DNA of 64,000 bases from Trogon surrucura (taxonomy: Eukaryota > Chordata > Aves > Trogoniformes > Trogonidae), in the NCBI GenBank assembly GCA_020746105.1, contig CM036626.1, positions 18,465,001 to 18,529,000 on the forward strand, read 5' to 3'. The notes below the pieces were generated by a model that saw nothing but the letters and a program-made list of their open reading frames with translations, was not told where the DNA came from and searched no databases. Below, in pieces: positions 47,201 through 59,750 of this stretch. The position numbers were made by a program, and so were the translations under genes. How positions within the stretch are numbered: the first letter of the stretch is position 1; every line of letters starts with the position of its first letter.

Positions 47201-50200
47201 GACTCTTGTGAATTCTCTGCTGGGCATCCTCTGATTAATATATGTAATTGCATTAAAGATATTATTAATTTTCTCTAAATTTGTTTGAAGAAATATGTTA
47301 AGGTGTTGGTGTCTAACAGGCTTGTTCCCCTCTGTTACAACCAGTGTCACAAGGCCGGTCTCTGAGCTCTTGCTCTGTGTGCAAGTGCACAGATACACGT
47401 ACCTGCAACTATCACTCAGTAGATTTAGCTGACAATTCTTCCTCTTCATTTTAAAATTGAGTTGTAGCATTCGTCCTTGCAATTGTATTGAAATCCTCAC
47501 CGCAACAGACTCTTCCCTGCTGAGCCCAGGCTGCAGGCGTTAAAGTGAGGCAGGTGGTGAGCACGCTGTGACTTGGAGGGTTTGGGCAAAGGATGGATTA
47601 TGTATTTCATTAAAATTTTAAGATCTTCACTTCTTTCAGAAGCTGGGAAGATCAGATGAATCCTGAAACCAAAATCTTAAAGTATGTGGCTGAAAATCTG
47701 TACTTTAGCTCAGTGTTGTGCTCTCCCCCACACACCCCTTTCCTTTTCCTCCTCAACACATTTACAGAGGATTTTGTTCAAACCAGAAATTCAACTTTAA
47801 GATTGCTGATGAGGAAATCTGTTCTTTGTAACACAAATAAGAGTGTACAGGGAATTGTTTGTTACATAAAGACCTAGTGTTTTGGGATGCAATTAGACTG
47901 TAGCAATTGAGAAGGGGTAATCCAAGCATTTTCCAAAATCTGATACGGAGTGACCCACGCAGAATAAAAGAGCTCCTCTGCATGCTGTTATTTTGTGACT
48001 CAAAGAAGCCTCAAAGGTTAATGGGAGACAAGACCTTTCTGAGTTTGCCACTACTTGGCCAGTTAATTTAGGCCTTGATTATCAAAGTAGCTCACAGCAC
48101 TGACTTAACCCTGGTCCTGCTGAAATCTAAAGCGGTTCAGGGTTAGGCCAAAATTAAGTGCTTACTGAAAACCTCACTGCTGGGCTCCAACTCGTGAAAA
48201 GAGAAGCATTGTGCTGTATGAGAGGCAGGGTACTTGGAAATGTAGAGCTGAATAGAGTGTTTGAGACCAGCATTGCTGGTGGTGAGCTCCCTTCAGTCAT
48301 CAGAGCAGACAAAATATTCCAGTTTTGGTGTGCATTGAAGTTTTCAAGGTAATTTCTGCAGGTTATTTATTGATTGATGCTGGAAGCAGCAGAGCAAATT
48401 TGTTATCCAGCCTTTTGGCTAATTTACCTACTAAAGGAAAGATGGCCAGAACTGTAGAAAAGCTGGCCTTCATCCCATGTTCTGACTCTTCCAAGCCACA
48501 AAATGACATGAATAACTAGTGCCAGCTTGGGAATATGGAATGAGTCCCTCGACCAGCAATATCACAACGGGGGCAACTCCTGCAAGCGATGCCATGTTGT
48601 GGTTTTCTGTGAGGTTGTGTGAGTTGTTCATGGTGAGGAATCAGGCAGCCAACTGCCTTATGAGGTTTTTCTTTGTGCTGCAAATGGGGAGAAGTGAGCC
48701 TCTTTCCCTGGTGATCACTGAGGTGAGAGCTCTTGGAACTCTGCCTGGGAGGTGTCAGGGATGGAGCAGAGGGGTTATCCTCCTGGGCTTGGAGCTTGGG
48801 ATACGTCCAAACAGGCTGAAGTGAGGCATAAACATACTTTTTCACAAGTACATCCAGGGTTCTTGTGCACAAATCTTAACTTAATTTGGGGTTGGCAACA
48901 GAGCGTACCAGCAGGAGGGTTTCACTTGGGATCAATATGAAAGTTTCAGATTGCTTTGGGGGAATTTGGCTGCAGAGGAAGCAAAAGCTGTGCCTGTAAT
49001 TTTAACAAAGTTGTCTGCTTGAAATGTCTTATGGAAGAAAAAAAAAATCACACAAAGGTTGTTTTATATATACAAAGCCGTATGTTTGGAGTTTCAATTT
49101 TTTTGGGCATTTCTGCTATCATTTTTTAAAAAAAGTTACAAAATTTTGAAATTAGAAATAGAAAATTTCCTTGTAAGTGTGCTTACCGAGAGTATACCAA
49201 GAGTGAAATTGCTTCAGCATCCAATACCATCTTTTGCCCTTCTTAGCTGCCTTCATTGTTCCGTTTGTTTGGGGATGGAAGATGCCTCATGTCATCTGCT
49301 TTTGTGGAACAGAAATCAAGGCAAAAGAAACGAACACCTACAGAACAGTCAGCGCCAGGTCGGGATGATTACGTTGTTTCGTGCTGACATCTTTCCTGAC
49401 ACACAAGAGCAGTCACAGTGAGATTGGCCTTGGCCCGCTGGTTTGTCTGTGGCAGCCAGCTGAATCCTGCCCTTCTCCCAACTCGCCCTCCCCAGCAGCA
49501 TCAGCCTCAGTGTTTCAGATCGGGCACGAAGCAGCAAGGCCAAGCCAAGGCAGTTGAGCTGATCCCACCAGGCAGGCTTGTAGGTCTGGAAAGGGGACAG
49601 GCTGCTCTCGGGCTGGCTGGCTAATGTTAACACCCAGAGCTCTATTTTTGCTTTGCTTTCCCATTTAAATAGACTGGTATTAGTGTCATAGCTGCGTTCA
49701 GTGCCTTGTAGCACTGTTGCAATGAATGATCTGTCAGCGTTTTCAGGAAAAGGTGTTAATTTCAGGCAGTTACAACTCAGCAATAAAACCTTGCTTCAAG
49801 CAGGAATATGAAATACAAGTGCTTAGTAGCAGTGTTAATATTTATGCACAATCTTTCATAACAATGGCTTAGCAATTGAAAAGTGATTTCAGCTCAACTC
49901 TTCCCTGACTGCACTTCAGACAGTGGCTTTTCTTACTGGCTATATGGGCACCAGGTATGTTTTGTGCTAGGGATAATTTGTCTACAGGGCATAGTTGTTT
50001 CTGAGAATCTAAAATTATGGATACCATCAGTTCCAGCAATAACTAGCAATTCAGTGTTTAAAGCTTTTTACAGCTTTCATCAACCCAATATCTCCCCATT
50101 GTGGCTGAGTGAGGATTCTTTAGGGGAAAAAAATAGCAAAACCCACCAACACGTGCTGTGTGGAATAAATCCCTTACTGTTCCCTTTTCTACTCCAGTGT

Positions 50201-53200
50201 GAAGCTTGTTTGGCTGAGACTTCCAATGTGCTTGCTTTCTTTGGGGGCTTGCCAAGGGTTTCTGTGCTTATTCTTTAGTTTACATCACGTTCTCCAAGTT
50301 GTAATGCTGACTTGGTTTCTTTTCATGTCAAAACTATAGTGTTTTTCCATTTTTTTTAACAAGTCTTGATTTTTTTTTTCTTTAATCTTGTTATGTTGAA
50401 GAAAAATGCAGCAGCCAATCTTTATGGAAGCCTTACATTGTCAAGGACTATTAATTGCATAGAGATTTGTTGGACAGAACCTCAGCTGTTCTCCAGTGTG
50501 GCTGCCTCAGTTTAAGCCAGCAGAAGAGCTCCACAGAAGATGCTTTCTCCAGCCAAGGGTGTCTTCCTAAGCATAAGGAATCTTTCCAATCGTGGTCATT
50601 ATTTCATAGTAGTAGTAGTAGTACCTGAATTTCCAGTACAGTACAATTTGTGTGAGGTGATATTTAGTTATTATAGGAGTGCTATCGTCAAAACCAAAAC
50701 CTAAGATGCAGGGCAGTGTATGTTTAGAGAAACAGCTTAATGTTTAAGTATTGCTGCTCACCAATTGTATTCAGTGGATATTGTTTAAGATTTTCAATCT
50801 GTGAGGTAGCAGTCTATTTCCAGTCACCCTGAACCAAGGGTGCTCTGGCTGAGTTTGAGCAATGGTCTCCCTTTGAGGTCCCTGGACAATAACATGGAAT
50901 AAGGACATGCTGCTCACGATCCGCTCTGCCTGGGCCATCTGGTAAGGCTTCCATGGGTGCCAGCAGCACTGGACAAAGCTTGTGGTTCATCTCTCTGAAG
51001 TCTGGAGGGTTAATACAGTTTACTGAGAAGTCAGGTGCCTCTGGGCAAAGTTTCCCATCATAGCTTCCAGTTTTATAGCTAGGCTCTTTGGGATAACCTC
51101 ACAAGTGCTCAGGAATTTGATTTTGTGGTCCTGTATCTTCTGAAGAGCCACAAACCCCACAGGTAGCTGTTCTGGTTTTGATGGGAGGCCCTGTACAGAT
51201 CAGGGTCTGTGGCGTGGGGGGGTTTGGAGGTCGCTCTACAGCTATATGGCCTCTACTAAATTTGGCTTGGCAAAATATCTTGCAACCCTGTCTCATTCAA
51301 TTTTTTTCTAAACTACTTGGCACATTTCTTTCTCTTTACCCTTTCCATGTAGTAAATTTTGCTCTTGCTGACAGCCCTGGTAATTGCCTCATGTAGAATG
51401 AAAGTCGTCCATTCTCTATTTTTATAGTATGCAGCCTTCCACAGCTAAGTTTAAAAGGACAGAAAAATTCATGGTGTTTGCAGTAAGAGCGTATTTTATG
51501 CTTGCCTGCTGCTAAAGCAGAGAGAATACTGCCCTGATATGGAAATGTCAGGGGCACAGGCCTGTATCTAAGGCAGTAAATGTTTCTTTTATTTCTTATT
51601 CCACTTTATGCTGGTTGCTATTAATTTTAAACTTTTCTTGGCATTTGCAGCAATAAAAAGTGTAAAGTCCTGAGGCTTTGTTCTGCTCGTGAACCAAGCC
51701 TTCAAACTTTCAAATGAGACTTAGGCATATCCTGCTTTCAGAGACAGCTGGGAACTCTTATAAATATATGTAAGCATTGGGACACCGCTGCCTTCAGGCT
51801 GGAGTTATCTGTTTCTGATGAACTCTATGCAGAGCATGCCCAATTTGGATGAATAGAGGCAAATGCCTAAATTAATCATTTTATTAAAAAAAAAAAATAA
51901 AAATTCCATCTTCCAAATGCGATACTGGCCAACTGTGGTCTTAGTGCTGCTTTGTGGTTTTTAACTGTAGCCCCCTGTGATGAGCAGCGGCTAAAGAATG
52001 TGTCTTTGGCTACAGCCCCCAGTGCTTTTGTATAACACCATGCAGGGGATGTGCCTTCAGCGTGTAGGCCGAACGGACAGAGGGCTGTGCTCTGCATCTT
52101 GGCACGTACAGCATCTCGATTCCCCCCCTTACACTGGTGCTCTGGGCTCTCCGTGTTGTGGTGCCGTAAGGTGCAGCTCCAGTCGTTCTGCTCTGGGATG
52201 ATTCATTTTCAACCTGGCTTGACTTTTACAGAGCAACCTCGGAGCACCCAGGGAAAACAATGACATGCTTGCTGCTCTCGATCCTACGGATTGATTTGTG
52301 TCTGTCAGGATCCTGACGACTTTACAATTTGAGCTCAAATTAAGGAACACATGGTGCTTGGCAGCAGTGCGTAGGGCTGGAAAGATAAATCCAATTGTAT
52401 TTAACTGCTAGACGAGTTTCCACAGCCTTTGATTTAATCACTGGGGTATTGACAGGAAGGTTTGGCCCGGCACTTCCCCATTGAGGTGTGCTGTTTGGTT
52501 ACCAGCCTGGAACAGCAGACAGCAGGTATTGTCATGTTAGTGAAAGACATCTCACAGCAAGTTCTGCCCTGGCATGCAGTCTGAACAATGAAGAAATAAC
52601 AATTCCTTGCTTGACCAAAGATTGTTTGCAATACTGGACTTGGCGGAACGTGAAAGGCTCCGTATTCATCTCTTGTGACTGTGATACAGTGTCTTCTGGC
52701 TGTGAGAATCCCCATCCTGCTCTGGGCTTGGTACATGTGAGCCTGTTCTAACCTGCAGTCTAGGCACAGTTTTACGTGCTGATGCTCTCCGAAGAATACT
52801 GCCCTCAAAAATCTCATGAGTGAGATCCAGTTTTGTGTCATTCATACTCTACTATTGTATTAATTTCCAGCCTGCAAGTATATGTTTGCTGTATAATTAC
52901 ATAGTGCTGATGAACAGGGTTTTACTGTCACAGTTTTTAGACCTTTAGCCAAAATGCAGCGATATTATGTCTTGTGGAGGGAGAGAAATGGAATGTTCTT
53001 CTTTCTGAAGTGATGTTTCCATTCTGCTTTATATAAATAAGCCAAAGAAATGCTCATCCTCATTCTGATATTACAGCAAAGAGGATTTATACACGAAATA
53101 AATCTTTGTAAATCTTTTCAAGGGTGCCTAAATTATTTATGGTTGGTTTAGTTCCGTTTGCATGCCATATTGCTCTCTTCTGTTAAACAGTTTACACACC

Positions 53201-53490
53201 ACCCAGCTTTTCACATTAATCACTGCAGTATGTGCTCAGTTATCCCGGCTGAAGAACAATCTATTACATTCCAGTAGCCACAGCCAAATGATCTAATTTT
53301 TGAGTTGGTTGTTTTACTCAATGGTTCATCAGCCTGTGACCATTACTACACTAACAACAAGAAGTTTTGTTATATTGCATTGATGTGTTTATAATTTCCT
53401 TCTCTGCTTTCCTAGCAGAAACTGTGATTAAAATGGGGGTTTGTTCATGAATTTAAAGTTTTTTAAGTAATAGACTACAAAAACAAGTAT
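44234..53490. other. Non-coding stretch, no gene seen
   Basis: No gene or dispersed repeat is recognised over 9 kb. A short (AGT)5 run lies at about 50609-50624. The minus-strand open frame 49349-49783 (144 codons) and others above 100 codons lack domains or coding texture. Confidence 0.5.
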
Positions 53491-53499
53491 GGTTGCCCT

Positions 53500-53815
53500 T
53501 TATCTTCTACCTCCACTGCACGTTTTGGCCACTCCCTTTTAGCCTCCACTTTTTTCTTAGCTTCCCAACCCTTTCTGGCCTCACTTCTTTTTGGCATTTT
53601 TTTTTTTTTTCCTGGTGTCCCACCCCCTTGTTAGCCTCAACCCTTCCCTTAGCTTTTCACTGCTGTCTTGGTCTCCTACCCTTCTTTCAACCTCAACTTC
53701 TTCCTGGGCCTTCCACCCCCTTTCTCAGCCTCAGCTCTCTCATGGGCCTCCTACTCCCCTGTCATTCTCCATTCCCTCTCTCAGCCTCAACTCTTCCCTG
53801 GTCCTGCCACCCCTG
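53500..53815. repeat. Degenerate pyrimidine-rich minisatellite
   Basis: The + strand is almost purely C/T with recurring AGCCTCAACT / TTCCCTGG / CCTCCCACCCCCTT elements. About five to six imperfect units recur every ~37-60 bases, clearest at 53630-53815 (AGCCTCAAC, AACCTCAAC, AGCCTCAGC, AGCCTCAAC). The overlapping open frames here (53493-53941) are a by-product of the repeat and not genes. The long homopyrimidine run could adopt triplex (H-DNA) structure. Confidence 0.7.
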
Positions 53816-56800
53816 AGAGAAAGGCTTAAGTTCTTAACTTCATTATTAGACATCATCTTGCCTTTCTTCCCCACAAACGAGGTATCTGCACTCCTGACCC
53901 TGAATCTCTGGTTAGAATTGGCCCTAGTTCCCTACATGTGACCCTGTCTCACCCAGACTCGTTCACTGCGCTGGTGAAAATGTACAGTATCCTTGCAGCT
54001 CTGTCTCTGGTTTAATATCTTTAAATACTGGATACCTTTTCTAATATTTAGGTACATCTCTGTATGGGTCTTTAAGCACTATAATATCTAGACTTGCTTT
54101 ATGATGAACAATAACTAGTGCTTATATGCACACACAACGGGATAGGTGAGGCATTATTGTCTTGTGTGTATAGGTATGTGACTTCCTAGAGGTGAGTAAT
54201 AGGGTAAAGATGTCTGAGTGATGAGGAGCTGGAGCTGTACTCTCCTCATGTACAGCTGATGAGTCTGTTTTGATAGTTTCTTGGGGGTTTCAGTTGCTTG
54301 GCTCTGTGAAATCAAACTCTGGAACGTTCAGGATGGTGCAGCTGCGAGAGGCTGGTTCCCACAGGAGGCAGTCCTGGTGCTTCTCTTCACCTGTGACCTC
54401 CAGTTCAGGGCAGATGTAGCAAAGCTCTTGTCAGGTTGGCTGCCTGCTCAGCAGTGAAAGGGTTGTCTGATAATGAAGTAAGCTACAAATACCAAATCAA
54501 ACACAACTTTTGCGTGAACGAGGAGGCAAAATGATTCGTTAAAAATAGATGAACACAGATGGCTTAAAGTAAGAAAGTCACAGCTGTTCATTCTCTTGCA
54601 GTTCTTACAAACATGGTTTTAGCTAAGGTGCCTGAACCACCTTCTAAAAATATGGGAGGGGAGGACAGGAAACCTCCTGGCTTGAAGAGAAAAGCACAAC
54701 AGGAGATGTTCTGCTTTAATTCCTGAGGGCTGTTGCTCTAATCCGTAAAGCACAGCCATGTGTTCATGTCCCAAAAGGGCATAATTATTTCATGATAGCA
54801 GTTCTCCCTAGAGTGGCCTTACTGGTATTTTAAAAAGCATTTATTGTGGAGAAAACCTATATTTTTGATGCTGGCAGTTTTAAGAATATCGAACAGTAGT
54901 TGCAGCTGAGTTAGTGATTCACAGAGATTAATGCAGCTCCTCAGACTTCACTCTATCCAAGCCAGAGGGGAAAAGCAGGGGAAAAAAAAAAACAAAAACC
55001 AAACCCAGAAATTCTTTACATGAACACTAATAAAAGTATAGAACTGATAGCACCTTCATGCAAACACCAGTTATTGTCAGGTCCAAAGAGAAATACATTT
55101 TTCTTTTAGGAGGGCAAATTGTGGAGTTCTCTTAGATGACTGATGGGTGCTCTGTCAGGTTTTCCAGGTGCTCTGAGGAGCCCGCAAGGGCAGGGAGCAG
55201 ACAGCGCAAGGGACGTTTGCTTCTTGAGCAAGGGGTTATGTGGAAAACGTGTGTGTCGTGGGCGGCGAGCTTGCCGCTTTCTAAATAGCGCACAAATGAT
55301 TGCAACATTGGGTTTGTACACCCTCTTCTGCAGGTACGTGTCCTCGGATGATTACGGCGTGTTACAGAAAACTGCTGCAGCTGCTGGGATGCTACAGGAG
55401 AGTTTTACTTTGACGGGCTTTTGAAAGCACATTTCAAAGCTCAGGATTTATTATTCTGTGACTATTCCAGTGAAAGTTGTTTTGTACTAAATCTTTAGCT
55501 CTTCAGTGCTATGCCACACTCCAGCGCAAACAGTATACACACAGAACTGTAAAAACAAGTGGGATTCTTTTCAGCTGGATACTCTCCACATTTCTTGTAT
55601 CCAAAGTGGCTGGGGTATAAACGCACATGGTGATCTTGGCTGGCCTGAGTTTTGTAAAGGAGTCCTTGCTCCTGTACATCTTTCACCACTGGATTAAACT
55701 GCCCTTCCATTCTGGGGAAGGTGGAAAACGGTGCGGTGCAGCAATTGTTTTTGTTTGTTTTTAATAACAAGCTTTAAGGCAGTAACAGGCAGGCAGTATC
55801 AGCCTGATGTATTCTGGTTTGATTTCAGGCATTACACAAGGGAGCAGGCTATTTCCACATCTCCCCCTAGAGCTCTTTAGAAACAACAGCAGCAATAATA
55901 ATAACAGTCCAGGTTATTAAAAAGAGAAAAGAAAGAAGAAAACATCATGACACTTGCCATAAGGAGTAACACAAAGCCTTGGCAAAGGTCTGTGGGACTG
56001 TGCATCTTTGCTCCCACAAACAGTGCGCGTAAATAACAATCTACAGCGGTGTTGCCCAATGACTGCTTCTGGTGTTCAGGAGAAACAGGTTTTCTTTCAG
56101 TTGAAGACAAATATTAGGCTTCCCGCCAAAAAGGTCGTCTTCTCAACCCTTGCCTATGAAGAAAAAACTAAGGTTTGCTTGAGCTCATTAGAACAAGCAT
56201 TGAGAGAACCTGTGGAATTGCAGTGAGCCAGGCTAATGCCAGGGGTGGCTGCCTGGAAAAAAACCCAGCGAGTTCTGCCATGGGGGCTTAGTCTAACCCG
56301 AAGTGATGGGTTTGGAGGCTTGAGAAAGAGAAATGGCAAATGTCAATAGAGGGAAGAGTTGATGCCTTTTAAATGGGAGAAGGGTCAGTGGGTTGGCAGC
56401 AGAATTGATGAACTGCCAGCGCAATATGCTGCGTGTAACTCGGCGGCGATGCCATGGGCTGTATTTTAAGGGCACAGCGTCTGTCCTCGGGAGACGGCAC
56501 AGACTTACCTCAATTCTGAGTGAGTCTCAGGCTTATATAGCTTCAGTTAGAGATTTTCTTTCCTTTCTGTATTTCTTTTTTAATCTAAAATGATTAAAAA
56601 GAGAACCTCTAGGCTCTTTTGTGCTGGAAATCTCAAGAGGAGACAATTTTGGATTATCCTGGGTGGTGGCGTGTTTGTGTGGTGCTGAAGAGAGGAGGCT
56701 GACAGAGAAGTTCAGGAGAAGGGGGAGCAGTGCTGGAGGGAAGGAGCGTGCAAATCTTTTGCGCTCTCCCAGCATGCGTTTGTATGAACGTTTCATCAGA

Positions 56801-59750
56801 GCAGAAATGAAACTTTTTTCAGGGTGGAAGAGCGTGGTAGCAATACAGGAATGTTGAGTGTGTGACCTTATTTTTTTCCATTCAGAATAAGATGTAGGGA
56901 TAAGGGTTGGACTGGAAAAATGTAATCCTGTGAACGTGTGGCTAGGTAGGAAGAGAGGGGAAACGATGTTACAGTGGATGGAGCCAGCTGCAGAGTCATT
57001 ATCTTCTAGGCTGTGGTAGATGTGGAAGTCTTCTAAGTTTTAAGCTGTCTCCATCCCTGATACTGTCATTGGCAGAAGATATTTTTGCATCAGTAGTTAC
57101 CCTGATGAATTACATTAACTGTGAAGTTTTTGCACTGATTTGACTAGGATGGCTTTCTCTCCTCCAAGTCTTAGTGGTGATAGTTACCTAAGTGTTAAAA
57201 GAAACTATTTTTCAGTGAAGCCATGGTGGGAATGACTGCGCTGTCAGCTGAGAATTATGCTAATGGAAAGGACATAAGAAACAAATTGGAAGAGTACACA
57301 TTAGTGAGCATGGTCATTGGTTAATTAGTGTTTTAACATGTGCATTGTGCTATGATTCAGAGGCCCTAAAATATCTCTGTGACTGCATTTCCACTGGCTA
57401 GGTATTTTGCCTTATATGAATGTGTTCCAGAAATGCAGGTTACACCTAAAATAGTCACTGTATTTTTTTTCAGATGAGAGAAGCAAAAAAAAAACTCTTT
57501 TTTTTTTTCTTGTTTTAACCTTCTCCTTGTTCTTCAAAACAAGGCATTAATCAATGACAATAGAAACTGCTACTCTTAGGGCTGTCAATGTTTATAGCTT
57601 TGGGTTTAATAGCAAGGACATAAATATATACTTTTCATTACATTTTTGCTGTTATTTGCTCATCATCCACAGTATCTGATATTATCATAATTCTTTGGAT
57701 GAAGCTGTTAAAGTTATGCTTTGTAGCTCACATTGGCATGAAGCAGACAGAGAGCCATAAAAGCCGAAAAGGCTCGTAGATTGAGATTCAGCTATTAGGC
57801 AGTATTGGCCATTTTCTCACTGTTCACATAACAGCAGCTCTAATCTTGCTGGATAGTATTTTTAACCTTTCTTCCTTATCGTGCCCCCTCCCCATCGATA
57901 ACATTTGTCCTCTTCAACTTCAGCTGAAGTTGCGTTTGCCATTGCAAGTGCAGGATGATGTTTGGCTTGTTATGGACAAACACTACAAAGCAAAGTTCCT
58001 CTGCTGAACAAAAGCAGCAACTCGATTAGGGCTTAAAGAAGAGATGGATCTGGGCTTGCAATTGCCCATTGTGATGCTCACCCCAGTTCAGGGCTGTGAT
58101 AGTAAAGCTCTCCTGGGTCACTTATTTAGGAGAACGTTCTCCGATGGAAAATCTTTGCAGAGAAGCTTTCTGTCCTCTCTGTTCAGCTCTGCCCATGAAG
58201 TTCCTCCAGCAGGGCCCTACCCATGAACTTTTTATCTTCCTTGGGTGGCATCCTTGCTGCCAATACTTTGGCCTGTTTACAAGTGAGTGGGTAGAGAGAC
58301 AATGAACTAATAGAACTAGTTTACCAATCAAAGATTAACCAATTAAAGTCAGTTGAGACTTGTCAGGATAGGAATGATCTGAGATGGTGACTTCATGGGT
58401 ATAAATCCTTCATCTTCTGGCAGAAGGTGCCTGGCTTCCTTCAGCTATGGCTTGAGATTACTAGCACGATATTCTAGATCAAATTCTGATCTCATTTTAA
58501 TTGTGCTGATTCTTGTGGTGTTGCTAGGCTCTAACAGGATATATCCTAATCTTTCTACCATAGTGGGAAGAATCCTTATTCATATGGGTCTGATAAAAAA
58601 TCCACTACCTTTAGTGAATTTTGAACAAACTTCAAAGGACTCCTAGTCATTTCATACTCTAGATCAGTTGAAATTTCTGTTTAGCCACTGTATTTCAGAA
58701 CAGAACTTTACAAAGAGCACCAATGCTCTTTCATCTATCCCCCTTCAGAACTAGTAGTCAGCTGTTGGCACAGACTTACTTTTGCAGGGTTTTCTCAGCT
58801 TTCTGCAAATAATCCAGGCTTATCCTTAAATAGCCTAATTCTGTGTCAGAGCATTTTAGGATTTATTTTAGTCTCTAATGTTTCATGTGACTATCAAATA
58901 ACGTAAAACATCCTTTAAAGGAAAGCCTTTATACAAATCCAATTGTATTCCTTTCCAAAGAAGTAGCACGTTTAGCAGCTTCAGAACAAATCTGATTTGT
59001 GTTTCAAGTAAGGTGTCATTCTTGGTAAGCTGCTAAATGCTTGTAGTAACTCTACTTCACAAAGAGAGCCAGAAGTGAATACATTTCCCATTTCTCTTTC
59101 TAGCAATGCACTTAGTTGTCCGAGCTGGCACCGTAAGACTCTCACTGACTGTGGGGTCCTTTTTGTGTTTGTCCCATTTGCAGATGTCATCGTGGTGCCG
59201 TGGCTCAATCCCGGGTCCGAACCCTGAGTCCATATAACCCAGACTTTTCTCTCTCATCATGCCGTTTAGCAGATGCATATCCAAACCAGAGCTGTTGCTG
59301 GGTTAGCCCTCAAGTTCTGGTAATTAATAGTTTGGGATCTTTTGGAGATGCTGGGTCCGTCTCCTTCTCACAGTCTTCTATTCTTTCAGATTTATGTTGT
59401 AATTCCTCAGTAATGGTTACCATCTGAGTGTGTCAACTGTTACACATTATTTAGTTTTTTCTTTGTCAAAACCTGTCTCTTTTTTTTTTTTTTTAATGGC
59501 AATTTTTGTCTCGCTGTCTTGGCAGCCCAAGAAGCCCCATGCTGTTCTTTGTCATCTCAGCGCTGAACTCCTCTGCCTTTCCCTGCACTTTGTCAGATGT
59601 GTACTATAAGCAAACAAAAATTGTTGTGATGTAGTAAATAATGGCGGTGACCTCAAATGTGAGGGTAGAGGCTGAACACTTCGCCTTCTTTTCTAACACC
59701 TGTTGTCTTAAACTTGTTAGGTTTCTGTGCCAGTAGGTGAATGAGAATGG
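53816..59750. other. Non-coding stretch, no gene seen
   Basis: Unique sequence. Stretches at 57220-57420 and 57640-57760 are AT-rich, repeat-free and carry homeodomain-type TTAATTAG and related motifs, resembling conserved non-coding DNA. Homopolymer runs occur at 54981-54995, 57487-57508 and 59480-59494. Confidence 0.5.

Noticed and set aside
49349-49783. 144-codon minus-strand open frame
   Set aside because: No family resemblance and overlapped by equally long frames on the other strand.
53493-53941. Two overlapping + strand open frames rich in Leu, Pro, Ser and Phe
   Set aside because: Explained by the pyrimidine-rich minisatellite, whose units give repeating peptides in more than one frame.
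6446-59750. Search for endogenous retrovirus or LTR elements
   Set aside because: No paired LTRs, primer-binding site or gag/pol-type frame was recognised by eye. Short solo or decayed LTRs cannot be excluded without a database search.
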